Source: Lentinus brumalis
Taxonomy: Eukaryota > Basidiomycota > Agaricomycetes > Polyporales > Polyporaceae
Reading direction: 5' to 3'
DNA: 64,000 nt
NCBI GenBank assembly: GCA_001792895.1
Contig: MARA01000002.1
Coordinates: 2,790,001 to 2,854,000, forward strand
This document shows, in pieces, positions 10,961 through 21,710 of this stretch. Position 1 is the stretch's first letter. Every line of letters begins with the position of its first letter. A model generated the notes under the pieces. That model searched no databases, was not told where the DNA came from, and saw nothing but the letters and a program-made list of their open reading frames with translations. A program made the position numbers and the translations under genes.

Positions 10961-11342
10961 GGCACGTCCGACACCGACTACTTACCGCTGAGTCCTGACC
11001 CTGTGAGGTAGTATCAGCCTCTATCATGAAGTACGAGGAACTGTGGAGGCTGGCAAGCGACCCCCAACCGTGCGCGTCGTTCCGCATCCGATGTATCCGT
11101 GAACCAATAATCCCACAACTCCATGATGCAACAACCTTAATTGTAGGGCAGGAAGCTGCACCGTCGGGCACGATGTACGAATTGCATGAGGTCGCCATGA
11201 TGGTTGGTTCGAGCGAGGGGTTGAGTTCATGTGGCTGTGCGTGGCGCGCAGTCGCGCCATCGGAGTGAGCGTCCTCCTCCTCCTCCCCTCGACCCGGGTC
11301 CCGCGCTCCCTTCGTCGTCCACATTCAACGTTGTCAGTCAAC
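10961..11342. other. Intergenic
   Basis: Nothing coding was recognised. The reading frame of the next gene is open upstream to 11229, but that stretch (Leu- and Arg-rich) does not look like protein, so I treat it as 5' UTR. Confidence 0.4.
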
Positions 11343-12877
11343 ATGTGCAAGAGTTACGTCAAAGACCCTTACACCAGCCTTCCGAGGAGGTCCCGCAGCA
11401 AGTTCCGCCGTTGCGAGCCGCTGTGTCAGCCGGAGGAAGACGAACTACCCCGCGAGATGTTGCTAGAGTTACTCTGCGCGACCATATCTCACGAACAGGC
11501 AAGAGTGAAGGTACTTGCGGATACTCTGGACCATGATTTCTCCTCGGACTTGTCGCTCGGGCAACCGGAAGTGCAACAAGCCTCGTACTGCAACACGCCG
11601 GACACAACTGACTCGTTTCGCAAACGATCATCTTGGAACTCCGGTGACATTGCCATTGCCAACAAGAACGACTACTTGTTGACGCCCATCCGGAAGAGGC
11701 TCTTCCCGAAGGCTAGCCCGAGTGTGCTGAAAAATCTGCTGAGCACGCCGTCTCTCCGCATCTTCACTCCGGACGTCTCTGGACACCTGAGCGACACCCC
11801 GCTATCGGACTCATCGCGAGAGACGAGAGGCACGGCACCTCCCACAGAAAACGCCTACGATCTGTTAGCACGCATATCTCCGCTGCAATTGAGATCGTCA
11901 GAGGTCACCCCGTTTCATCCATCGGGCCCAATCCCGTACCTCACGTCTCACAGCCTGCCACCCTCTCCTCCACAAAGTACCGAGCTCCCTTCCGCCGTGT
12001 TCCCTTCGCAAGCGGGATCCGAAGCCGGGTATTCTTGGTCTCAGCAAACCCCTGGTACGCGACTTGCCAGCCCGTCTCCCGAACCGCATGCGGCACCTCG
12101 CGGATCCTCTCACGCCCGTCCTCATCACGACCCACTTCAGGATGCGATATCCTCTAGTCTCCGCGCCTCTCCTTGCAGCCCGCTAGTCAGTCGGACCGCA
12201 GAAGGCGAGGGTATGCCCTCCGAGTCGTCACCGTATCTCCGGCCAGGTCTCTGTCGTCCGTCTGATCCGCGGCTCCTCATGCACAACCACCTAGCGTTTG
12301 GGGTCGTCCGGGATTTCGAGCGTGTCATGGATGAGCTGCAAGGTTTAGGACCCAGGAACGTGGGCACGGAGTGCACGGAGTCCGCGAACGAGCTGGTCGC
12401 TTCAGTTCCGCCGTCGTCTCCGCCCGCGAGGCCGCGCCCAGCCCCGTGCAGAATCAAGCCATGACGCATACTCAGGCCGCTGGAAGTCTCAATGCGACTT
12501 CATCTGAGCAGAGGAGGACCACAGCCGCAGCACGACTTCTTCCTTCTCAAGGTCCCGATCTGGAGGACGGCTCGGCATACCACAAGAACGAGCAGCGCAC
12601 GATCAAAGATTTCTCCTCCTGGGCGCGTCCTCTTGACCTTGAAGACTGCAGTTCTCGTCGATCGGCGGCGGATTCTCGTTCTGGGCTCGGTGTCTGGTCC
12701 TTACCTCCGAGCTCTTCGTTCAATGGACTGCAGGAAGAGTTCATCACGCTCCTCTCGGATCAGGCGACGGAGGAAGAGGAACACGCTCGCCGACTTCGGG
12801 ACATGGCCGAAGAATTGCAGAAGCTGGCGTGCTGGAGGAGGCAATTGGCGGAAGTCGTCGCGAACCAACGGCTGTAG
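11343..12877 (+). CDS. Unknown coiled-coil protein, possibly cut by an early stop
   Basis: Two exons, 11343-12342 and 12393-12877, give 494 residues. The first contains KSYVKDPYTSLPRRSRSK near the start, then a helical EMLLELLCATISHEQARVK patch and long Ser/Pro-rich disorder. The second ends in a strong coiled coil (EEFITLLSDQATEEEEHAR, LRDMAEELQKL). The 50-nt intron (GTTTAG...ACGAG, phase 1) is inferred from the frame change; other junctions nearby are possible. The TAG at 12875-12877 interrupts a frame that still looks coding: it runs to 12902, crosses a good intron (GTAAGT...TTCAG, 12903-12966) and ends at TGA 13068-13070. A single change from CAG would restore it. I recognise no domain and cannot name a function. 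Confidence 0.55.
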
Positions 12878-13250
12878 GCGGAGGTGTTCTCGACGGAACA
12901 AAGTAAGTAATGCGCGCATCCAGCTCGTATGAACCGGGAATGAACGCGATTCCTCCGCCCCTTCAGGCGACATTCCCACCACGTTCTATCTCGAGGACTC
13001 TCATGATCGACGGACAGGCTTCCTTCACAATGGGCAGCGGACACCCGCTCGCATGTACATTATCGCATGATTCATAGTGGAGTACAGACATTGATAACAT
13101 GGCAAGAACCGAGGCGTGGAAGGAGAACTGATTATATGACTACAGTAGTGCGGGTATCAATGACCTGCTAACGGATGGGTGATGAGACTCTTCTGAATCC
13201 CTGGAACGTCAATGTCAACTACTAATGAATGCAGGAAGCATACTCATAAC

Positions 13251-16200
13251 CTAGCCGCGGCGCGGGGTGCTCACGCGTCCGTCGATCCGCCGCATCTCCC
13301 GCTCCAGGTGGTCCATTGACGGTCCGGACGCGAGGGCGGGACCTCGGGCGCCGTGCTTGTCGAACATGTACGCGAGGAAGTTCTTCTTCTCGTCAGGCAG
13401 GCCATCGAGAAGCGTGAAGAGGTGGGTCTCATCGCGCAGGATCATTTGGGCAGCGATTGTGGCCGCTGTGGCAGCCTCGCGCACTGCCAGAGAACTGCTC
13501 CCGGTCGTAAACGTCAAAGCCTATGGGACGGGGAGAGGGGTGGGCACGGAGACGATCAGCTGGGTACTGGGAGCAGCACCTTGGCCATGACAGAGGAGAC
13601 GTAACGCACCGAAATTAGCGTGGACCGTAGTCGAGGCAATTCCTCTTCCAGAACCTCCGAGGGGAGACGCAGGAAGAACTTTCCAAGCGCTATCAGACCG
13701 AACGCATAGGTTCCGTCCCTAATCTCCGTGGTAGCCGATGGCGGAAGGGGCGCATCCCAGAACGCGCGGAGAGCCGCATGCAGGGTCGTCAGACCATACA
13801 CGGGTTCAATGCGGCTCGTGAGTGTATCTCGGAATAAATTGGTCGCTTGCATCACCTGCAAAAGACGTAAGCACTGTCGCACCGCAGCCGCGGGACTGAA
13901 CCCAAACAGACAGCACGAGCACGAGCACGTACGTTCATTTGGCCGCAATATCTGATTTGCAGAAGCACGCTGAAAACATCAGCCTCACGCCCTTCGAGCA
14001 GCGGCGCTTGGTTCTCCAGCATCTCCCACAAGACGATCAAGCCGTACTCGAGTTCTTCGGCATTCTAATTGAATCCATGAGAACGCGTCCTATCAGGCAT
14101 TGACCCCAGGTTCCGCAGTCACGTACACACACACCTTTCGAGGGTCCAAGAAGTTCACCAGCGCGTTGAACAATTGATCGAACAGCCTGTCCTGTCTCCA
14201 GTACTCGGACGTACTTGGGGACCTTTGTCGCCCCCCAAAGCCGTCGAGTGGTGACGATGTGAGAGGCACGGAGAAAGCCGTGCGGATGGGTGAGAGTGGC
14301 TCGTGGACAGCGTTCTGCATGCACAAACGTGCTAGCTTCTTGAGCACGGGAACATCCGCTGTACCTTGCTCCAGCGGCGCGATGTAAGTCTTCAGGGTTT
14401 CCTCCCTATCTGGGGTCCCGATGTCCTCATGTGGGGTTGGCAACTTGAGCACTGGCCGCGCGAGCAGAGCATCATCAGCATACACTATCAGAAAATGTGT
14501 CCTCGGACACTGCATCATGGGACCAACTCACAAGCCATCCTCTTGGCCCACCACTGCCCGGCGCTATCGCGGCCGTCGACCATCGCGAACAGAGATGTCG
14601 TCTTGCCATTGGAAGCCGGGCTATCCTGGAAAAGCGCCGCCTGCTGCATTATCGCCGCGTTGCGCTTGTTGCTTACAGGCGTCCGCGGCAGCGTGGGTAC
14701 GGTGCTCCCACCGCCCACTCTAGGTTTGGGCTTGCCACCCTGGCCCTGCCCGTTCCGCAGGAGCAGGGCTGCTGGAATGGGCGACGGAAGTGCGTGGTCC
14801 TCTTCGGGCTCTACCAGCTCGAGGAGCCGCTCCGCGGCGCTCTCGGCCTGCTCCGCGCGGGCGCGCATTGCGTCCTCCACGAGCGGCTGCGCAACGCCAG
14901 CGGGAGGCGAGCTCGTCCCTGTCGAGAGCGCGTTCGAGAAAAGCTGCTTAGAGTTCGTCGAGACGGGAGAAAACGAATTGGCCTGCGAGTGCGATCTCGG
15001 CATGGGCGGATACCGCTCGTAGGGCGTGGAGAACGAGATCAGGTTCACGGACTCGTCCATATCCATGTCCATGTCCGAGTCGCTGTCCTCAGGCACAGGA
15101 ATGTTCGTCGCCAGAAGAAGGGACTCATCGTACCCGTCGAACTGGTGCAAGCCTGCTATAGACAGCGAGTCGCGCTGGACCGGCACCGCCGCTGCCTGCC
15201 CAACCCTTTGTGGTCGGGGTGTTGGCGAAGCGAAGTCGACGACAGATCCAGGCGGAGACACGGGCAAGGCCGTCTCAACGGCTTTGCGGAATGTAGAATT
15301 CGAGGCTGGTGAGGGCGTACTCAGGGACGGGCGAGACGAGGGACGTCGCCGGAATGTTTGGTCTGCTGCTGGTTGGGACGGCAGCGAGGCGCTATGTAGC
15401 TGTTTCGGAGGGCTCCGCGAGGTTGTATTCGAGACCACACTGGCACTTGTCGACCGAGAGAGCGTCCCTGCGGAGACGACTCTCGATCTGGGCGGCGACG
15501 AGCGCGAAACCGGGGATGTGGCACGAATTGCACCCGTCGAACTGCTCGTCGAGAACGACGGAGAGGCAGGCCGCTTGGTGGGCGGCGACGTCGCGCGTAT
15601 CGTATGCGAGGTAGAGGTCGCCTGGTGTCTCAGAGAGGGCGGTGCGGTCGCGATAGCCTTCGCTTTGGCTCGACTAGCAGCGATCGCGGCCGCAACACTG
15701 CTCTTCTTCGTCTTGGGCGGTGACCCAGCGCTGGGGATGGTCGCGAGCGCGCCAGGGTCGGGACACGACTTCTCCAGCTGCTTGCGCGACACCGAATCAA
15801 GGGACTGCATGATTGCAGCGGCCCGTTCTGGCCAGAGTCCTTGGAATATCCAAAACATTTGCCGCGCATTGTCCCGCACGCCCGCGTTGGCGTCGCCCAG
15901 CGCCTTCTTGACGATCTTCTCCAGAAGATCGATCGTGCTCGTGGTCTCAATCGCATGCGCAGCACGCGCACCGTGGACTTCGAGGTACGTCTTCACGTGA
16001 CCAATAGCGTACTGACGCGTATTGATGGCCTTGTCTTGAAGAGTGTTCCATAGGATAGGAATGATGAGTTTGGGCGGTGCGGAGGCGTGCTGGATCAGCA
16101 CGGTGACAGTTGCCTGCGAGGTCTGGGCCGCAATCTTCTTGGTAAGGTTCGCCAGCCGGAGAAGATTGGTATAGAGAAGCTCGAGGAATGGATCCAGAGC

Positions 16201-18149
16201 GGGGCCAAGGGCGATAGCGAGCTCGTTGTACAGGGCGCAGGTGTTCGTGGCAACCGTCGTCCGAAGACTGGTCAGCTGTTAGTGCGGTGATTTCATATTG
16301 GGAGTGTCAATGGTCAATGAATGCTCGCTGTCGGATGGCGTTTCAGATGGAACTCACCGTTTTCAGCGAGGCCTCCATGAATCCATTCTTCAAACCGTGC
16401 AGGAACGTCTCTGCATACCGTTCATGTACCTCGCCTTTGAGCATGCCGCGGACCCGCTGGATTGCCTGTTCACGGTCGGCCCAATTGTGCTCCGTCTCTT
16501 TGCCCTAACAATGCACGGAACATCGTTAGCTGGCCCTGGCGGCGAAGACAGTATGCGTTTGAGCCACCACCATGGCGACTTACCTCGAACGGCCGAAGCA
16601 TTGAAGCGAACTCGTTTTCGAGATCACGGCTCGAAGCAATCTATCGCACCCAAAGGAAAGCACGCCCTCCAGTCACCTCCATGTTCAGCAAACATCAGAA
16701 TTGTATTCACTCACATAGACCGGTTTTACGTCTGACCCGCCGGCGGTCGAAGGGCCCTCCCCGGTCGGGGACATTGCGGCCGCGCGACTAGCAGGCCTTG
16801 GTATCTCGCGGCTGCCCTGGCTCACAATGCGCGATCGAGAGGTGCTGCTGCTGGGTGCTGCGCCGGTGACGGTGGGCCCAGGACGCTTGTTCATCAATGC
16901 GATGCTCGGCGGGACGTACTCCTTAGCGGCTCCCGCGATGTCGCCGTTCTCGGACCCTGCTTCGCTCATCGTCGGCGGCGTGCTCGACCCACCCCCGCCT
17001 GCAAGCACCTTCGACAGAACCCCGTCGACGATCGTCTTCCGGACGCCCTTCTTCGTCAGCTCCTTCTTGAGGTCCGCCCGCGCCATGTCCGTCACTCCCG
17101 GCCCGGTGAACAGCTCGACCACGGACTGTCGCGCACACTCGCGCACGTTCCCATCCGTGTCCTCTAGAGCATCCACCAGAAGGGGAAGGTACGGCCGGAT
17201 CGGGAACAAGTGGTGGGCCCGGCGGATGTGCACGAGGACCAGCATCGACTGAACATCCGCACACGCTCCTCAGCCCATCGGTCTCCCGCACCGGAAACGA
17301 CAAACGACACTCACCTGCTCCCTGACGCGCCACACCTTGCTCATCAGCCCGCCCTCGCGGAGGAACCGCTCGAACAGCTGCAGCGGCGTCTCCGGGCCCT
17401 TGCCACCCCCCGACTTGTTCAGGTGCGAGCCCGTGCTCCCGCATCGGAACGCGAACCCGCCCATCGCGACCAACGTCTCCCGCGCCTTCTCCCGTGCCCG
17501 CTCACGGCTGTCGCCCAGCCGATCGATGACGCCGCCGCCCGCCGGCATAAGCTGCGTAAGAACCATCCGGAGCGCATACGCATCGACCGGGGACGACGTG
17601 GCGGAAGACGTCGACGCAGCCGGGGAAGTCGACGACGACGGGAGCGGGATCTGTGCGGGGGACCGTGTGCACAGCAGCGGGACGAGCGGGGGAAGTGCAT
17701 TCAGCGTTGCGGTGGTCAGATGTTGGTTCGGGGTCTTCAGACACGCCTTCACGGCCTGCACGAGCGCGTCGGGGTCCGGGATCTGCGTGTCGGCGCGTGC
17801 ACCATGTACCAGTCAGCAATCAGCATCCGTGCACCCCAGCCTGCACCGACCGACACGTCGGTGGTTGGAATATGTACGCACCTCCGTGCCCGCCTCGAAC
17901 TCGGCCTGCAGCTTCGTAATCGCATCGACCTTCGCGTCGATATCTGCCCAGCACAAACCACCCGTCCCGAAACCCAACCAATCACGCCGACCAGTCCAAA
18001 TCCATCACACGAACGCGTCCAAACGCGAGCCACAAACAAAGCATTCATCAGATATGGCGCCACAACGCGCAAAGTCGCGCCAGGGGGAAACAACACGGAC
18101 CGTTGGATCTACATTTCTCCACCAGTCGCCGCACGGGCGAGTCGTCCAT
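13251..18149 (-). CDS. STU1: CLASP/Stu1-like microtubule plus-end protein
   Basis: Eleven exons on the minus strand (transcript order): 18149-18113, 17943-17882, 17782-17315, 17248-16715, 16640-16584, 16504-16358, 16275-14532, 14484-14135, 14064-13933, 13855-13610, 13520-13251. They join in frame to 1,348 residues without any break. CLASP-family proteins bind the microtubule lattice and rescue or stabilise plus ends, and in yeast Stu1 is essential for the spindle. The N-terminus is TOG-like (HEAT helices, about residues 12-260). A second helical TOG block, about 368-550, carries NWADREQAIQRVRGMLKG and LGDANAGVRDNARQMFW. Next comes a very long Ser/Pro/Arg-rich basic linker, about 560-1015, typical of the microtubule-binding part, and finally a helical C-terminal domain. 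The start MDDSPVRRLVEK is the only ATG that joins across intron 1. Confidence 0.88.
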
Positions 18150-19583
18150 CGTTACGAGCGTGAAGTTGTGATGTAGGGGCAAGATTAAGTACTTTCTGAC
18201 CGTGTCGTTATGAGAGCCAACAGTGACGAGCCGCTTGTCGACGCCACGCAGTCCAAAGAGTCGAGAAGGAAGGAAGATTTAGCCTCGTGAGGATCGCGGA
18301 CGTCGGTGCTGAGCTTACGCTCGCGGAGTCTACTGTGCGCCTCGTGCCCGCGTTTCGTGACGGATGTCACGAGCTATTAGTGTACAGTCACACCGTCACA
18401 CAAGTTGGCGCTAACAACCAGACGCCCACGGTGCACAATTTGCTTCCGCGAGCGCACGACGATTGGCTGGAGGACGCCGATTTGCCACCAGATCTGGGGG
18501 AGGCAACGAGCGCGCGGCAATACAAACTCGCTATCGGTTGCCAGGCGCCCGGTAGACGTTTAGTCCCATTTTCCAGCCAGGTGCCTCCAGGTGCGCCAAC
18601 AAGGAAATGGAGCGGAGGGGTATATGCATTGTGCGGTTGTGCGGACGGTGTACTGAGAGTGCATGTATATACGTGGGGAATTGCAAGCGAGAAAGGGGAG
18701 AATAAAATGTTACAGAGCGGCGGGAGCGTGCGAGCCAACGGAGAATAGTAAGACGCGGCGAGACGAGCGAGAAATACAGCTATCGCGAGAACGGATGAAT
18801 GGACTACATAGAAAGCGGCAGAGCAGGTGAGACTATGAGACACACGATGACGAGCGCAAAAACGTAATATGAACGCCACAGCCGATGAACAGAAAGGTAA
18901 GTATGGACGGCGGGGAACGGGGAATGAGGATCGCGGACGTCCATCAGCACAATGGCCGCCAACAACTAGGGACGTGTGGGGATGGAGGGATGGCAGAGAG
19001 TCCATGAGAAGTATTGTGCAACTGAGGTGGGACAGGCTCCATGCGTCCACCCCCCAATGAAGAAAAAATAAAATGACAAACAGAAGCGTCCGACGCGCAT
19101 ATCAGAAAACAGGTGTGGGAGAGACGCGCGCGAGACAGCACAGACAGCGAGCAGATCATCCGCCGGACCACTGCAGATGCGAACAGCATCGCACAGCAGC
19201 GTACCACACGGTCCATGCCAGCAGCCAGTCCAAGGCGCGATGACATCTGATCCTGCAGATGGTATGACGCTGGCACAGGGTAGAACGGTGGACGTTCCCC
19301 CCAGCCACCGACAACACCCTCGCGGAAGAGAGCGTCCCCTTCCCGCAGCCGCCCATTCCCTTTTGAAGGGGTGATCGCCTTCCAGTCCCCAAGATAACCA
19401 TGGATGTTCATCGTCGTTCGACGAGCAAGACGAGCCGGAAACCGAGACAAGCAAGAACGCATATAGTTTATGGATCCGAGCTGAAAGACGAGACGTCTAT
19501 GAGGAGGCAGGGCAGGGGGAGCGGGGCGGAATCGCCACGAAGATGTCGAGCATGATGTAACAACGAGCCGAGGAGGCACCAGA
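18150..19583. other. Intergenic between CLASP and HSF genes
   Basis: This holds the 5' side of the CLASP gene and the 3' side of the HSF-type gene. A 220-codon open frame on the minus strand (18388-19050) has no recognisable motif, odd Cys/Ser/His content and no good neighbours, so I treat it as chance or UTR. Confidence 0.4.
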
Positions 19584-21710
19584 CTACATTTCGCCGGTCT
19601 TAGCGTATTGCGGCAGGTGCTCGTTCATCGGGACGAAGCCGTAATCGGGTGAATCTGGGCACCGAGGTCAGCAATGTTCGACCCGGACTATACCGCATCG
19701 ATACACCGCGATGAACAGTGCATCTCAGCGGGACCGCCACCCAGCGAATAGACTCACTCACATCGCGTGATATCTGCTTCGCCGGCGCCGTTGCCATAGC
19801 CATCTGCACCAGGCGTGTTGGCGGCCGAGCTGGTCGTGCTGAGCGAGGACGCGCTCGTCGACGGCCGCACGCTCCGGGCTGGAACACCGGCGTACATGCC
19901 GTTCGCGTGACCATTGTTCTCGTCGACGGCGTACGCAAAGTCCGCTTGCGCGGGTTGAAGCTGCCATACGCGTCGACGGAGGGCAACTGGATCATGCTCC
20001 GCACGCGCGGGATACCGCCGCTCCCGGTGTGGTCCTCGGCAGGGTGAGGCGACGTCGAGGGACGCTGAGATGGGTGCTCAGAGTAAGGGGACGGGTACGG
20101 GGACATCGCCTGACTGTGTCGCCGTTCGCGCCGGATGCTCAAGGAGCCGCCGTTCGGGTATGACTTCGAGGACGGGGGCCGGGAGCCAGAGGGGCTCAAG
20201 GGACGGTGGTGGCCAGATCCCGGACGCGAGTAGTCGTGCGCAAAGTGGTGCGCGTTCGAGTCCTCGTAAGGAGTGGGCAGCGAGGACATCGACGACGCGC
20301 TGTAACCTGACGTCGGTCGGCTATCGGGAGAGACCGGCCCGGCGCTGTGGTGGCTGCGGCTGATCTGGGGGTACGAGGACGTGTATGTGTTGATAGCGGC
20401 AGGCTGGGGACGAGTCGCACTCGAGTAACCGCTGCTCATGTTGCTGCTGGGGTTAAGCAGACTCGACAACGACCCAGATGAATGCGCGGTCGACGCGCTG
20501 CCGGGAGAGAAGGACCAGCTGCTGGACTGGTCGGCGTACTGGTACTGGGAGGAGGGGGAGGGAAGCATCATCGCCTCGCGCCCAGAACTCGAGTAGGACA
20601 TGGAGGCGAAAGCGGATGTGGGCTGGGTATCTTCAGAGGGGTATGAAGGGTATGCGACGAGTGAGAATACATGCTGCCGTGCGCGGAGAGCGACGGCGGA
20701 TCAGAGGGCACGTTCAACGGCGGGAGAGTGGACCGGGGATAACTGGTGCCCCAACCTGCAGCACCGGGCTGATTGAGAGGCGTGAAGGAGCCTGGCGCGG
20801 AAAAGCCACGCGCGCGACCTTTGTACGGTGATAAATCACCCGCAGGTATAGAGAGCGGAAGCTGACCCGTACCGATCGCAGAACGCGGCGGGGGTATCTG
20901 GGGCACGTCGTTGTCCCGCTTGCGGGGCTTGGGGAGACGAGGAGGGACGCGCCGCTTGAAGTTGGCGACGACCTCGGGAGGGGAATGCCTGTTGAGGGTC
21001 GGGTGGGCTGGAGGTCGATGTCAGTCAACGGCGCGACATGTTGCGGGAGTGAGCACTCACACCAGGTGCTCGCGTCGGGGTCGTCGATAGCCGGGTCCAC
21101 GTTGCGAAGATTGACCTTGCGCATGAAGCCGTAGATCTAAGGCACGAAGCGCGTCAGGGTCGCAGGGAAGGGGAGGACGTGTGCAATGTCAAAGAAATGA
21201 CGACTTACGTTGAGTTGCCGCGAGAAGCTCGCGAAGCGGGACTGGCGGTAGACGCTTGGGAGGACGTGGAGGGCGAGCTGTTCTGGCCGCTCGACGATGA
21301 TGTGCTCGCCGGCGGGGTCCCAGCGGATCATGTGGTGGTTCTCGGGGCGTTCGAGGAGACTTGGGTGCTAATGAGCGGGGAGCGGGGGGAAGAGGACGCG
21401 TCGAACACGTACGCGTAGAGCTTTGTGAGGAAGGTCGCTTGGGGCTTTGCGGGCTGCTGCTGGGACGCGCCATCTTGTTTTGCTGCGGAGGCGTTGTCGG
21501 CCTTTGGGGACTGGGACTCGCGGGGGGACGAGTGTGTGGGGGAGTCGGAGTTCTGTGCTTCTGGGATGGGCTGGGAAGCGGAGGAGATGAGGAGGGCGGG
21601 TAGACGAGCGGGGCGGGGGGGACGGCGGAGAGCTGGTAGGACTGGTCTGGGCGGGCGGGGTAGGAGGTGCGCTGGGGGTAGGTGGACTGTGGATAGAGGT
21701 CTGCCGACAT
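19584..21710 (-). CDS. HSF-type transcription factor with apparent frameshifts
   Basis: Exons in transcript order: 21710-21413, 21359-21209, 21136-21061, 21007-19762, 19654-19584. The DNA-binding domain is split over exons 1-4 and clear: ATFLTKLYALL at the 3' end of exon 1, then ENHHMIRWDPAGEHIIV, SRFASFSRQLNIYGFMRKV and a tail ending EVVANFKRRVPP. The start MSADLYPQSTYPQRT and the end GFVPMNEHLPQYAKTGEM read well. The frame breaks at three places: near 21570-21610, near 20641-20665 and near 19931-19955, each time with sensible sequence on both sides in different frames. A single odd 35-53 nt intron could explain the first, but I found no good intron for the others. It is either a decaying gene or a copy with indel errors. 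No response-regulator domain, so not Skn7-like; the exact HSF subfamily is not clear. Confidence 0.7.

Noticed and set aside
18388..19050. 220-codon open frame on the minus strand
   Set aside because: Rich in Cys, Ser, His and Arg with no recognisable domain; lies in the UTR-sized space between two genes.
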